The notes under the pieces were generated by a model. The model did no database searches. It was not told the origin of the DNA and saw only the letters and a list, made by a program, of their open reading frames with translations. The translations under genes and the position numbers were made by a program. A DNA stretch of 64,000 bases from Fusobacteriaceae bacterium (GTDB taxonomy: Bacteria; Fusobacteriota; Fusobacteriia; Fusobacteriales; Fusobacteriaceae). Where the stretch lies: the NCBI GenBank assembly GCA_900764925.1, contig CAAFPW010000066.1:24821-88820 (forward strand). The letters are read 5' to 3'. Below, piece after piece: positions 29,017 through 38,097 of this stretch; positions within the stretch are counted from its first letter, which is position 1, and every line of letters starts with the position of its first letter.

Positions 29017-30015
29017 CTAAATTCCACTTTCATATCTTATTTTCCAATCGTCACTTTCCATGTACTCTTTGTAGTTATTGTTATCAATTATTCTAGTAGG
29101 AATTAAATATAATCCATCAAACTCTTTACCATCTAAGATTTCTGCTCCCATTTTTACAGCATCTCTTACCATTACAGGTGAGAAAAGAGAAGTAACTTGG
29201 TCGATTCCTAACTCTTGTTTGTAGATATCAAAAGTTTCAATGTTTTCTCTTCTTCCTCCTACACCAGTTACTAATCTGATATCAAGTTTAGCAGGTCCTT
29301 GATAGTTCATTATAGCATCTATAACACCTAACATAGGTTCATCATCATGAGTGAATACAGCTTTTATACTTTCAGCTTCCTCTTTACTTACTGAGTTTAA
29401 GAAAGTTTCCATTTGTTCTTGAGCTTTTGCTCTTTGCCAGTCTGTACTAAATTGTTGAACTATTTTTATATTTTTATCAGCTACTCTAGCAAATCCTTCT
29501 GAACGTTGTTGAGGAACTGTTGAGTTATCTCCTTTAAACTCTATAATATTTACAGGTCCTTTTTTCAAATCTTCAGCAAAATAGTTACTGATATATCTTC
29601 CTAAATCCTCTCCAACTGTGTAGTTATCTCCCATTATTTCAGCAGTAGGTTTAAATCCTTCTATTAGACGGTCATATATAATCAAAGGAATTTTTGCTTC
29701 CATAACTTTCATAGCCCCTGATCTCAATTCATTTCCGTTGTGTGGCCATAAAACTATACAATCTACTTTTTCATTTATTAAAGTATCCAATTGGTTATTT
29801 TGCTCAGAAGCTTCAGCAGAAGTTAAGAATTTATATTCAAATCCATATTGTTTTGAATACTCTTCAGCAGCAGCTTTAGCGTGTTTTATACTCTCCCCAG
29901 TAAATCCATGTGTAGCATTTGGCATAACAATTCCTAAAACTTTTCCTCCTGCACTTGCAAAAGCAGCAACACTTAGTAACATAACCCCTAGTAATAGTTT
30001 AAAAAATTTCTTCAT
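29017..30015 (-). CDS. Periplasmic sugar-binding protein (ribose/galactose type)
   Basis: 332 aa with a classical cleaved signal peptide (MKKFFKLLLGVMLLSVAAFASAG). Peripla_BP_4 fold: VLGIVMPNATHGFTGESIKH, NQLDTLINEKVDCIVLWPHN, PLIIYDRLIEGFKPTAEIMGDN, VFTHDDEPMLGVIDAIM. Binds a monosaccharide in the periplasm and delivers it to the permease. It is the first transporter gene after the LacI regulator and is followed by an intercistronic hairpin, consistent with high expression. Substrate cannot be read from the sequence; the two enzymes downstream do not resemble ribose kinase partners, so ribose itself is unlikely. Confidence 0.9.
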   Translation of the reverse strand: MKKFFKLLLGVMLLSVAAFASAGGKVLGIVMPNATHGFTGESIKHAKAAAEEYSKQYGFEYKFLTSAEASEQNNQLDTLINEKVDCIVLWPHNGNELRSGAMKVMEAKIPLIIYDRLIEGFKPTAEIMGDNYTVGEDLGRYISNYFAEDLKKGPVNIIEFKGDNSTVPQQRSEGFARVADKNIKIVQQFSTDWQRAKAQEQMETFLNSVSKEEAESIKAVFTHDDEPMLGVIDAIMNYQGPAKLDIRLVTGVGGRRENIETFDIYKQELGIDQVTSLFSPVMVRDAVKMGAEILDGKEFDGLYLIPTRIIDNNNYKEYMESDDWKIRYESGI

Positions 30016-30100
30016 ATTAAAATACCCCCCTTTATATTTTTAAAATAGAGTAAACCCTATTTATTAAACATATTTAGAGTAAGTTTTCTGTAAAAATTTT

Positions 30101-31099
30101 CTAGTTCGTACTCCCTCTTACTATTAATTCATAATCTAAAATTATCTTCTTAGGTTTATCCTTTTCATCTTCAATTATATTGAGTAGACACTTTACTGAT
30201 TCAGCTCCCAACTCATAGCATGGTTGAGATATCGTAGTCAGTGCTGGTGTAGTAAATAGAGAAAAATCTATGTTATCAAATCCTACTACAGCTACCTCTT
30301 TGGGAATAGAGATATTTTTCTCATTGAGAGCCTTTATTATCCCTATTGCCAATATATCAGATACAGCAAAAATTCCCATTTCCTCTATCTCTCTATTATT
30401 TAAAATAATATTCGTCTGTTTAAAAGCCTCTTTTATAGAAAGCTCATCTAAAATAATCTCATTTTCTGGTAAAAACTCTATTCCATTATCTTTCAAAGCT
30501 TCTAAAAATCCCTCTCTTCTCAGTTGAGAATAGGTTAAATCCTCTGCCATTCTAAATAGTATCAGATTTTTTTTCCCTATTGAGATCAGATGGTTTGTAG
30601 CATCATAAGCTGCTTTTTTATGATCAATTGTTATATAGGAAAGATTATTAGTTTCAATATATTCACTACATTGAACTATTTTTCTATATAACTCTTCACT
30701 ATTTATCTTTTTTAAAATTTTTTCCCTCTCTATCTTTTCTAAAAGAATTACTCCATCTACAAGTTTTCTATTGAGTAGAGTGAGATAATCTAAAGATTGT
30801 TCTTCATAGAAGTAACTACTTCCAAGTATTATATTGTAATTGTGTTTTCTAGCTGTAAATTCGATTCCCTTTAAGATTGTAGAATAGTATGGATTAGCAA
30901 TTTCAGGAATGAGGACAAGTATCATATTACTCTTAGTACGTTGTAAATTACTTGCCATGAAATTAGGTGTATAGTTTAGTTTTTTTATAGCTTCCTCCAC
31001 TTTTTTCTGAGTTTCTAGTTTTACTTTTTTTCCATTGATTACTCTTGAAACTGTGGCTAAGGAAACTCCAGCATATTTAGCAACGTCATTTATTTTCAT
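30101..31099 (-). CDS. LacI-family transcriptional repressor of the sugar operon
   Basis: 332 aa. N-terminal helix-turn-helix with hinge: MKINDVAKYAGVSLATVSRVINGKK, then LNYTPNFMASNL. Ligand-binding core of periplasmic-binding type (MILVLIPEIANPYYSTILKG, VGFDNIDFSLFTTPALTTIS). It heads the operon lacI-binding protein-ATPase-permease-isomerase-oxidoreductase. Two AAAACGTTTT palindromes at 31120-31129 and 31249-31258 flank its own promoter and are likely operators, so it probably represses itself and the operon until the sugar or a derivative binds. Confidence 0.92.
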   Translation of the reverse strand: MKINDVAKYAGVSLATVSRVINGKKVKLETQKKVEEAIKKLNYTPNFMASNLQRTKSNMILVLIPEIANPYYSTILKGIEFTARKHNYNIILGSSYFYEEQSLDYLTLLNRKLVDGVILLEKIEREKILKKINSEELYRKIVQCSEYIETNNLSYITIDHKKAAYDATNHLISIGKKNLILFRMAEDLTYSQLRREGFLEALKDNGIEFLPENEIILDELSIKEAFKQTNIILNNREIEEMGIFAVSDILAIGIIKALNEKNISIPKEVAVVGFDNIDFSLFTTPALTTISQPCYELGAESVKCLLNIIEDEKDKPKKIILDYELIVRGSTN

Positions 31100-31119
31100 A
31101 AGATGTACCTCACTTTTTT

Positions 31120-31129
31120 AAAACGTTTT
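31120..31129. promoter_or_regulatory. LacI-type operator (proximal)
   Basis: AAAACGTTTT in the context AGAAAACGTTTTAAA, a perfect palindrome with the central CG typical of LacI-family sites, about 20-30 bp downstream of the predicted transcription start and 20 bp before the repressor ATG. Confidence 0.7.
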
Positions 31130-31156
31130 CTAAAATATTCTTATGTTTTCAATTTG

Positions 31157-31185
31157 ATTATAGCTCTATTTTTTTTAAAAGTCAA
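31157..31185 (-). promoter_or_regulatory. Sigma70 promoter of the lacI-sugar operon
   Basis: TTGACT (31185-31180), 17-bp spacer, TATAAT (31162-31157), minus strand. Confidence 0.8.
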
Positions 31186-31248
31186 TAGTATCAAGACATT
31201 TTTTTCTATATAAAAACATATTTATAAAAATTATTGAATTTATTTTTG

Positions 31249-31258
31249 AAAACGTTTT
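31249..31258. promoter_or_regulatory. LacI-type operator (distal)
   Basis: Second AAAACGTTTT (context TTGAAAACGTTTTATA), 129 bp from the proximal copy and upstream of the -35 box. Two spaced copies would allow repression by DNA looping. A CcpA-like cre role is the alternative. Confidence 0.65.
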
Positions 31259-31275
31259 ATATTTTGTAAATAAAA

Positions 31276-31300
31276 AATCTTCCTAATTAAAGGAAGACTT
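31276..31300 (-). terminator. Intrinsic terminator after the lone oxidoreductase gene
   Basis: AGTCTTCCT / AGGAAGATT (one G-U), 6-nt loop, followed in the minus direction by TTTTTATTT. Ends the 31326-32306 transcript before the lacI operon's upstream operator. Confidence 0.75.
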
Positions 31301-31325
31301 TTAAATGATATTATTTTTTATTTTA

Positions 31326-32306
31326 TTATAGCCCTTCACAAGGAAATTTCATTCCCCATTGTTTACGGATACTATCCATTACATTCATCACTTTCAGAGT
31401 TATCTCATGCGGCATCTCTTCACACTCTAACTTACCATTTTTCATGGCTTCATAAGATGATAAAACCTCATACTCATATCCTGTTATCTGTTTTGGTATC
31501 TCATAAGTTTTTACTAATCTATGCTCCTTATCAAATTGCTCTATCTTCTCTGGATTGTTGATATTTGTAATAGCTAAATACCCCTCTTCTCCATAGATAT
31601 ATCCCATTCTATCTGTTGCTGTAAGCATTGTAGCATGTAAAGTTGCCATCTTTCCACCTTCCCAGAATAGAGTTATACTATCTGTGAAGTCTATCCCCTC
31701 TGGTGAAAATGTAGCATATGCTTGTATATCCTTTACTTCATCTCCAAATACCATCATTGAGAAGTTTATAGGATAAACTCCCAAGTCTAATAATGCTCCT
31801 CCAGCTAGTTCTGGTTTTCTCATTCTCTCTACATTTTTTATTGGGTAACCTAAGTTAGCTTGAATAGTGTGTACCTCTCCTAGCTCTCCAGATTTTATAA
31901 TTCCATTTATTATCTCTCTTGATGGCATATATCTTGTCCAGATTGCCTCTGTTATAAATATATTTTTCTCCTTAGCTAATCTAAATAACTCTCTAGCTTG
32001 TTCTTCATTTACAGTAAAAGCTTTTTCACAAAGAATATTTTTCCCATTCTCTATACAAAGTTTTGCATGTGCATAGTGATGAGAGTGTGGAGTAGCTATA
32101 TAGATTAAATCTATATTTTCATCCTTTACTAGTTCTTCATAACTTCCATAAGCTTTAGAAAGATTATACTCCTTTGCGAACTCTTCAGCTCTCTCCTTAT
32201 CCCTTGCCCCTATTGCATATAATTCTATCTCACTATGACCCATTCCTACTATCGTTTTTGCCATTATGTGAGCTATATATCCTGCCCCTAGTATTGCTAC
32301 TTTCAT
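31326..32306 (-). CDS. Gfo/Idh/MocA-family oxidoreductase (dihydrodiol dehydrogenase-like)
   Basis: 326 aa. Rossmann motif VAILGAGYIAHIMAKTIVGM at residues 2-21; KNILCEKAFTVNEEQARELF carries the EK(P/A) catalytic Lys, with Ala replacing the usual Pro; GGALLDLGVYPINFSMMVFG is the C-terminal signature. The sequence pattern is closer to the trans-1,2-dihydrobenzenediol/xylose dehydrogenase subgroup than to the oxidoreductase at 24530. Single gene with its own ribosome binding site (TGGAGGT), an extended -10 (TGG-TAAAAT at about 32350-32360) and its own terminator, so it is a separate unit. Substrate unknown. Confidence 0.85.
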   Translation of the reverse strand: MKVAILGAGYIAHIMAKTIVGMGHSEIELYAIGARDKERAEEFAKEYNLSKAYGSYEELVKDENIDLIYIATPHSHHYAHAKLCIENGKNILCEKAFTVNEEQARELFRLAKEKNIFITEAIWTRYMPSREIINGIIKSGELGEVHTIQANLGYPIKNVERMRKPELAGGALLDLGVYPINFSMMVFGDEVKDIQAYATFSPEGIDFTDSITLFWEGGKMATLHATMLTATDRMGYIYGEEGYLAITNINNPEKIEQFDKEHRLVKTYEIPKQITGYEYEVLSSYEAMKNGKLECEEMPHEITLKVMNVMDSIRKQWGMKFPCEGL

Positions 32307-32380
32307 TTATGTACCTCCAGATATTTTTATAAGTTTTACATTTCATATTTTACCATATTTTCTATAATTAGAAAAATAAA

Positions 32381-32418
32381 AATAGAGCTACTACTTAAAT
32401 TTTTATAGTAACTCTATT
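32381..32418 (-). terminator. Intrinsic terminator of the AAA/PD-(D/E)XK gene
   Basis: AATAGAGTTACTA / TAGTAGCTCTATT (13 bp with one U-G), 12-nt loop, followed by TTTATTTTTC in the minus direction. Confidence 0.8.
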
Positions 32419-32422
32419 ATTT

Positions 32423-34069
32423 CTAGATATATCTAAACTCTACTCTTTTCCCTTCAAAAACTATTACAATTTTTACTATATCTTTTATTCCATTCTTTTC
32501 TAAATCTGCTTCATAGTAGGTTTCTATTAGTTGCTTTTTAGCTTCCTCTAGCTTTTTCTCTATACTCTCTCCCTTTTTTACAGATTTTAACTCCATAATA
32601 TACCCTGTCTTGCTTTTATCCAAAGGTCTTAGTACAATATCAGGTCTACCATAGCCACTCTCTTGGTTAGAATCTACTATATAATCACTTCTCATACTTG
32701 TAAAAAATCCTAGTAAAAACATATGATAAGGATTCTCATATGGAGAGCTGATATCATAAGAACTAAGATATTGAGCTATAAGCTTACTAAAAGCTTTTTC
32801 AAATCCTTTTAAATCCCTATCTATTAAAGAAAATTTAACATCATCAATATCTATACTATCCTTAAAAATTATCTCAATAAAGGTATTATGAAAGAAAGAT
32901 ATAATCTCTTTATTAGGTATTCTAATTGTAAAAACATTATTAGCTATCTCTTTTTTTATTGTCAGATAACCAGAGTACAACATCAATGAAAAAATCTCAT
33001 TAGCATTTAAATCACTGTGTACCTCTACATTTGGATTTATCCTTACCCTTATCTCCTCTTGATTAAATAATTTTTCTAAGCTATCAAAGATATCTCTACC
33101 ACTCTTTCTCAATATCTCTCTAATCAGATAGTTAGATGAGGTGTTTACCCAAAATGGTTTTAATTCCTTTGTTCTTACAAAATGTAAAATACTCCAAGGA
33201 TTATATACCTGTACTTTCCCAAATGTATATCCGTTATACCACTCTTTAACATTATCAATCTTATACTCTATTTCATAGTACTTTAGCATATTTTCAACTT
33301 CATCTTCTAAAAGTCCAAAATATTGACTATACTCATTTTCTAAAATTGTATTGGAATAAAAATTATTCAAGTCTGAAAATATCCCAGCTTGTGCTACCCT
33401 AATTATTCCAGTGAGTACTCCCATATGTAAATTAACATTAGATTTTAAAGCTCCCCCATAGAAAGTTTTAAAAAATTGTAGAGCCTCATTGTAGTACCCA
33501 AATTCATGGGCAGTAAGCAGTGGTGTATCATACTCATCTATTAAAAGAATAACATTTGCCTTATATTTTCTAGAAAGTAACTCTATCAAAAATTGCAGAC
33601 TGTACTTTAATTCACTTATATCTCCACATCTATTTTGCAGATTATTTAAAATTCTTTTTTCTTCCTCAGAAATACAAACTTCTTCAAGTCCTTGATACTC
33701 TTTTATCATCCTAAACACAAATAGGCTCATAGCTGATAAAAAATCTTTCCAAGTAGTTTCTTTAATCTCTTTTAGAGTGATAAATATAACTGGATATTTC
33801 CCCTGCTCCTCTATCATTGGAGAACTTTCTATATACAGTCTTTCAAAAAGTTTTCTATTCTCCTCTTTCTCTCTTATATCAAAAAAATATTTCATCATAG
33901 ACATATTGAGAGTCTTTCCAAATCTTCTAGGACGACAAAAAAGCTTTACAATAGCTCCATCAGCTATAATATCCTCTATCAATTTAGATTTATCTACAAA
34001 ATAGTAGTTTTTTTCAATTACAGTTTTAAAATCATCTATTCCTATACCTATTTTCTTTTTGTCAAACAT
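32423..34069 (-). CDS. AAA-ATPase-like protein with C-terminal PD-(D/E)XK nuclease-like domain
   Basis: 548 aa from ATG 34069 (MFDKKKIGIGIDDFKTVIEK), with GAGAGGTGAG just upstream; a TTG at 34084 is an alternative. N-terminal AAA-like domain begins YYFVDKSKLIEDII and has the family's CRPRRFGKTLNMSMMKYFF Walker A variant, and VILLIDEYDTPLLTAHEFGY as Walker B. The C-terminal domain has GYGRPDIVLRPLDKSKTGYI and MELKSVKKG, a PD-(D/E)XK core (D...ExK). This domain pair (AAA-ATPase_like plus DUF1703) is common and often multicopy in anaerobes of the gut and mouth; the function is not established and may be in DNA or mobile-element biology. Monocistronic. Confidence 0.85.
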   Translation of the reverse strand: MFDKKKIGIGIDDFKTVIEKNYYFVDKSKLIEDIIADGAIVKLFCRPRRFGKTLNMSMMKYFFDIREKEENRKLFERLYIESSPMIEEQGKYPVIFITLKEIKETTWKDFLSAMSLFVFRMIKEYQGLEEVCISEEEKRILNNLQNRCGDISELKYSLQFLIELLSRKYKANVILLIDEYDTPLLTAHEFGYYNEALQFFKTFYGGALKSNVNLHMGVLTGIIRVAQAGIFSDLNNFYSNTILENEYSQYFGLLEDEVENMLKYYEIEYKIDNVKEWYNGYTFGKVQVYNPWSILHFVRTKELKPFWVNTSSNYLIREILRKSGRDIFDSLEKLFNQEEIRVRINPNVEVHSDLNANEIFSLMLYSGYLTIKKEIANNVFTIRIPNKEIISFFHNTFIEIIFKDSIDIDDVKFSLIDRDLKGFEKAFSKLIAQYLSSYDISSPYENPYHMFLLGFFTSMRSDYIVDSNQESGYGRPDIVLRPLDKSKTGYIMELKSVKKGESIEKKLEEAKKQLIETYYEADLEKNGIKDIVKIVIVFEGKRVEFRYI

Positions 34070-34153
34070 ACTCTCACCTCTCAATCTGCCTTTGATTATA
34101 TTATATCATTTTTAAAAAATATGGCAAATAGAATAATTTTCTTCTCTAATTCT

Positions 34154-34315
34154 CTATTTTAGATAATTTGAATTTCCTAAATCAAATCTATGTTCTTTTT
34201 TCTCCTCAAGCCCTATCTCAACTTTCTTTTGTTCCTCTAATTTTTCTTGTGAATATCCCTCTAATAATGACTTTGTAACCTCTTCAAACTTACTTCCTTT
34301 AAATGTATTTGTCAT
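34154..34315 (-). CDS. Small hydrophilic protein coupled to the preceding membrane-protein gene
   Basis: 53 aa, too short for usual gene calls: MTNTFKGSKFEEVTKSLLEG, ending DLGNSNYLK. Its ATG overlaps the TGA of the 770-aa gene upstream (ATGA), a strong sign of translational coupling and so of a real gene. It is highly charged, Glu/Lys-rich, with one predicted helix (residues ~9-42) and no signal peptide or membrane segment. I recognise no family. It may be a partner or regulator of the membrane protein. Confidence 0.55.
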   Translation of the reverse strand: MTNTFKGSKFEEVTKSLLEGYSQEKLEEQKKVEIGLEEKKEHRFDLGNSNYLK

Positions 34316-36624
34316 AATTTTTCCTCATCTTTTAATTTTTCATTTAAAATCTCATAAATTTCAACTTCATTATTAAATACTATCTCCATTCTCTTGGCAA
34401 CTTTTAAAATACTACTTCCTTGTTTTATTAACTCTTTTTCTTCTTTAGTTTCTCCCTCAATTATCTCTAAGATTTTTTCATCTTGATTGTCCTTTAAACT
34501 TTCAATTTCTACATAAGTATATTTTAATCTATCATATCCCTCTGGTAAATAAAAGATAATCTCTTTTATAGACTTTTTATTTATAATATAAGTTTTATCT
34601 GTACTAAAATTTAAAAAATAATATGTTAAAATTTCTAAATTATTTATATACTTTCTATTTGAAATATTGGACAATATAAAATAATTCTCCTTTTCTAACT
34701 CAAATATTTTTTGTATATTTTCAAGTTTATTACTTTTAGCTTTTATACTTTCAACAAATAAAACTTCATTTAATAGATTAATACGAACCTCTACTAATTC
34801 ATTTCTTCTGTTTTTAAAATATTTTATAACTTCATTTTCATAAATTTTATTACAATACATTAAATTTACTTTTTCTTTTTGTAAAAACTTCAAAGATAAC
34901 ATATATTTTAAACTCTTTGCTAATAATTTATAAAAAGAAGTATTTTCCTCATTAACAGAATTATAAAACTCTAATATCTCTTTCTCAGTTAGTTGAATTT
35001 GACTTTTTCTTTTAGCTTTTACTATTCTTATTTCTATTTCCAATTCTTTTAATTTATTTTTTAAGTTTTCTAACTTTAATTCTTTTACTTTATATTCTAA
35101 CTCATCAAAATTCTCTAAAATAAATTCTTTTTTTATAAAATAATTTGGTAATTCATTAATTAACTTTAGAATTTCATCATTATACTCGTTATAAATATCT
35201 TCTTCAATACTCATTCCTAAAACATCATATTTATCATAAGTATAAATATGAAATTTTTCTTGCCACTTTTCTTTTTTGCTCTCCATATATAATTCTTGTA
35301 AAAAATTACTTGAATTTATATCATATCTGTTTCTTAACACTCTTAAAAATTGTTTAATTATACCATTTTCTCCAAAGTTTTCAAGAAAATAAATTAAAAC
35401 TATTACTCCATATTCTCTCACAAGTTTTTTATCATCATATAAATACCTAGTTAAAATTAAACTATATTTTTCTACCTCATCATATTTTTTCTCTCTTAAT
35501 AGTTTAATTAATAATTGTAATATTGATTTTATAATTACTATTTCTTGTTCATTACTTATCTCTTCAAAATAATCTTCATAAAATCTTAAACCTGTAAAAG
35601 TCTCAAAACCTTTATCATAAATATTTTCTTTATACTTTTTATCAAGATACTTATATTTAATTATTATAAAACTATAATACTGTTTTGCTAATTCTAATTT
35701 TTGCTTTTTTAAATAGTATCTTCCTAACTCAATATTTAAATAAGAAATTTTTTCAAACAAATTTTCATCTTCTTCTTTTAGTAAATAATCATATAGCTCA
35801 TATAAAAATCTTACTGCTCTTTCATTTTCTTGTTGTTGTACCTTTTTATTATTTTCACTATTTTTTATAAAATCGTCTGGAGCTTCAAATCCCTCTGTCA
35901 TCAACAAAGTTTTATAATAAAAAATCATCTCTTCAAAAACTATAAAATCTTTCTCTAACATAGCTTTTGTAATTCTTTTTCTTAATTCATAATAAATATT
36001 CTCTAAATTTCTTCTATTATTCTCTTTCATTAATTGAGGAATTATTTTATCTTTCCAATTCTCTTTAAAATACACAGTATTCATTATTTTAAAAGTTTCT
36101 TTAATCATTCTATATAGTTCATAAAAAATAACAATGCTTAAAGTAATAAAAAGAGCAGGAGAAACATTAAAGAAATATAAAACTAATAAAAATACTGTTA
36201 GATAAAGTACCTTTCCCTCTCCAAGTAAAGTTAATAATACATATTTTTTAAAGTCATCTCCTAAACTAATTGAATAAATATATATAGCCACTAAAACAGA
36301 AATTACTCCTAAATAAATCTCTAAGGATTGAGAAAGATTTACTACAATTTCTACTAAACTTGTTATTGGATTTTCTCCCTTATTAAATAAAAATTTTAAA
36401 TTTCCATTAATAAAATCTAATATTAATTGACTATCAATCTCATATTCATTTATATAATAAGTTATTATTTTACCTAGTATCAAAATTATTACAAAAACTT
36501 TTAGCCACTTTTTTTCCAATTTTTCTCTATTTTCATTATCTGCTAAACTATCCAATATTGGAGAAATAAATACAAAAAGTAAGTTCATTGTAATTATTCC
36601 TCCCCATACTACTATATTTTCCAA
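34312..36624 (-). CDS. Large membrane protein with cytoplasmic helical-repeat domain, unknown function
   Basis: 770 aa if started at TTG 36624, which has AAGGGAG 6 nt upstream (an ATG twelve codons later is the alternative). Five or so hydrophobic segments lie within residues 1-175 (for example NLLFVFISPILDSL, LGVISVLVAIYIYSISL, YLTVFLLVLYFFNVSPALFI). The remaining ~590 residues are hydrophilic, Lys/Glu/Ile/Tyr-rich and predicted all-helical, with TPR-like stretches (LNIELGRYYLKKQKLELAKQ). No catalytic motif seen. Strongly AT-rich, and followed by the ATGA-coupled 53-aa gene. Function unknown. Confidence 0.65.
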   Translation of the reverse strand: MENIVVWGGIITMNLLFVFISPILDSLADNENREKLEKKWLKVFVIILILGKIITYYINEYEIDSQLILDFINGNLKFLFNKGENPITSLVEIVVNLSQSLEIYLGVISVLVAIYIYSISLGDDFKKYVLLTLLGEGKVLYLTVFLLVLYFFNVSPALFITLSIVIFYELYRMIKETFKIMNTVYFKENWKDKIIPQLMKENNRRNLENIYYELRKRITKAMLEKDFIVFEEMIFYYKTLLMTEGFEAPDDFIKNSENNKKVQQQENERAVRFLYELYDYLLKEEDENLFEKISYLNIELGRYYLKKQKLELAKQYYSFIIIKYKYLDKKYKENIYDKGFETFTGLRFYEDYFEEISNEQEIVIIKSILQLLIKLLREKKYDEVEKYSLILTRYLYDDKKLVREYGVIVLIYFLENFGENGIIKQFLRVLRNRYDINSSNFLQELYMESKKEKWQEKFHIYTYDKYDVLGMSIEEDIYNEYNDEILKLINELPNYFIKKEFILENFDELEYKVKELKLENLKNKLKELEIEIRIVKAKRKSQIQLTEKEILEFYNSVNEENTSFYKLLAKSLKYMLSLKFLQKEKVNLMYCNKIYENEVIKYFKNRRNELVEVRINLLNEVLFVESIKAKSNKLENIQKIFELEKENYFILSNISNRKYINNLEILTYYFLNFSTDKTYIINKKSIKEIIFYLPEGYDRLKYTYVEIESLKDNQDEKILEIIEGETKEEKELIKQGSSILKVAKRMEIVFNNEVEIYEILNEKLKDEEKL

Positions 36625-36713
36625 CTTTTCTCCCTTATTTTTAACTATATTTTTTAATTATTTTACCATATTTCTTTACTTAATTAAATATATTTCAATT
36701 ATTGTATTAATTA

Positions 36714-37427
36714 TTAATAATATTTAAAATTTATTAAACAACCACCTATTATTAAAATTAAGAAACTAATAAAAATTTCTATTCTTTTCATAAAATTATC
36801 TTCAGTAGCTAATAATGTAATTTTCTTACATATTAGAGAGAATATTACTAAAGTAAAAAATATTCCTGAAGACATTACTAAAGTTAAATAAATTAATTTA
36901 ATATCACTTTTATAAATATACCCCACTAACAGAACACTAATTAGTCCAGAGCATGGAAGAAATGTTCCTACAAGAAATTTTTCTGTATGTATCTTATCAT
37001 CTTTTAGATTATGATATAAGTTAAATAAACCTAAGAGTATTAATGTTACTCCATAAATATTTCTAGAAAAAAAATCTATATTTTTTAATTGTACAAATGA
37101 AGTTAGAAAAAATTTAACCAAGAAGTAACTTATAATACCTTGAGCATAAGCAATTAATCCAGAAATAAAAATAAGATATAATTTGCTTTTTTTAATGCTT
37201 AAATTCAATAAATATACTTTTCCATGTCCTGGGGTTAAAGAGTGGATAATCCCATATATAAAGATAATTATATATAAATTTTCTATTTTTAAAGATTTTA
37301 TATTTTGAGAGATCTCCTGCATTAGTTTCAAATTATAAAAATAAATAATTTTGTATATTTCATTTCTATAAAAATAAATACATATAATCAGTATTATAAG
37401 GATAGCAAAAGCTTTTTTATTTTTCAT
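36714..37427 (-). CDS. NicO/RcnA-like metal transporter
   Basis: 237 aa, about six membrane segments. The motif HSLTPGHGKVYLLNLSI (residues ~62-78) matches the His-x-x-x-Pro-Gly-His-Gly-Lys signature of NicO/RcnA-type nickel-cobalt transporters, and GTFLPCSGLISVLLVGYIYK corresponds to the second conserved helix. The start overlaps the DUF1007 gene by 11 bp; the two are commonly paired. The metal and the direction (efflux or uptake) cannot be decided. It lacks the long His-rich loop of RcnA. Confidence 0.75.
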   Translation of the reverse strand: MKNKKAFAILIILIICIYFYRNEIYKIIYFYNLKLMQEISQNIKSLKIENLYIIIFIYGIIHSLTPGHGKVYLLNLSIKKSKLYLIFISGLIAYAQGIISYFLVKFFLTSFVQLKNIDFFSRNIYGVTLILLGLFNLYHNLKDDKIHTEKFLVGTFLPCSGLISVLLVGYIYKSDIKLIYLTLVMSSGIFFTLVIFSLICKKITLLATEDNFMKRIEIFISFLILIIGGCLINFKYY

Positions 37428-37935
37428 AAAAATTCACCTCAAATTCTCTAGGGTAAATCATATTAAAATAATAAGCCTTCTCTTTGTTCTCTCTAAATTT
37501 ATATTCAATTTCATACCTTATTTCATTTTCTATTTTTAAATTATCTTTATTATAATCGTAATCATAAAAATAATTCTCATCATATACTGAAATAACGAGT
37601 TTATCTTTATCTTTTAAACTGAGTTGTTCCTCAATTACAATATCAATTACTACATTTTCATCTTTGTAATTTATCTCTTTTGAAATAATATTATTATTTA
37701 ATAATTTCCCGTTATAAAAAATCTTTAAATCCTTATTTATATCCTCATATAAATAATCACAATTTAATTTTTCTGAAATTAATAACGAATTCATCTCATC
37801 TAAGATAAATTTCATATTAATATATATTTTATTTTCCTTCTTTACTATTAATTGTGAATCAACTTCAAAAAAAATATGTGGATGCGCTTCTAATAAATTA
37901 AATACCAAGATAAAAAGAACAATTATTTTCTTCAT
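37417..37935 (-). CDS. DUF1007-family periplasmic protein paired with NicO transporter
   Basis: 172 aa. Signal peptide MKKIIVLFILVFNLLEA, then HPHIFFEVDSQLIVKKE, the DUF1007 hallmark in which the mature protein begins His-Pro-His and may bind a metal. The rest is beta-rich (FKFILDEMNSLL-type and DENYFYDYDYNKD stretches). Its end overlaps the NicO-type transporter by 11 bp. A periplasmic accessory role in Ni/Co (or other metal) handling is the usual suggestion; evidence is only the gene pairing. Confidence 0.75.
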   Translation of the reverse strand: MKKIIVLFILVFNLLEAHPHIFFEVDSQLIVKKENKIYINMKFILDEMNSLLISEKLNCDYLYEDINKDLKIFYNGKLLNNNIISKEINYKDENVVIDIVIEEQLSLKDKDKLVISVYDENYFYDYDYNKDNLKIENEIRYEIEYKFRENKEKAYYFNMIYPREFEVNFYEK

Positions 37936-38097
37936 AAAACTACTCCAATCTTAAATTATAATCTTTATTTTCTTTCCTCTTAATATTATATATTTCTTTA
38001 TTTTTTCTACTAATAGCTTTCAAAATTTAGAAGAAAATTCTATTTTAACCATAATGAAAAACTTTCTATTATATACTCTTAAATTTATTTTTAAAAA

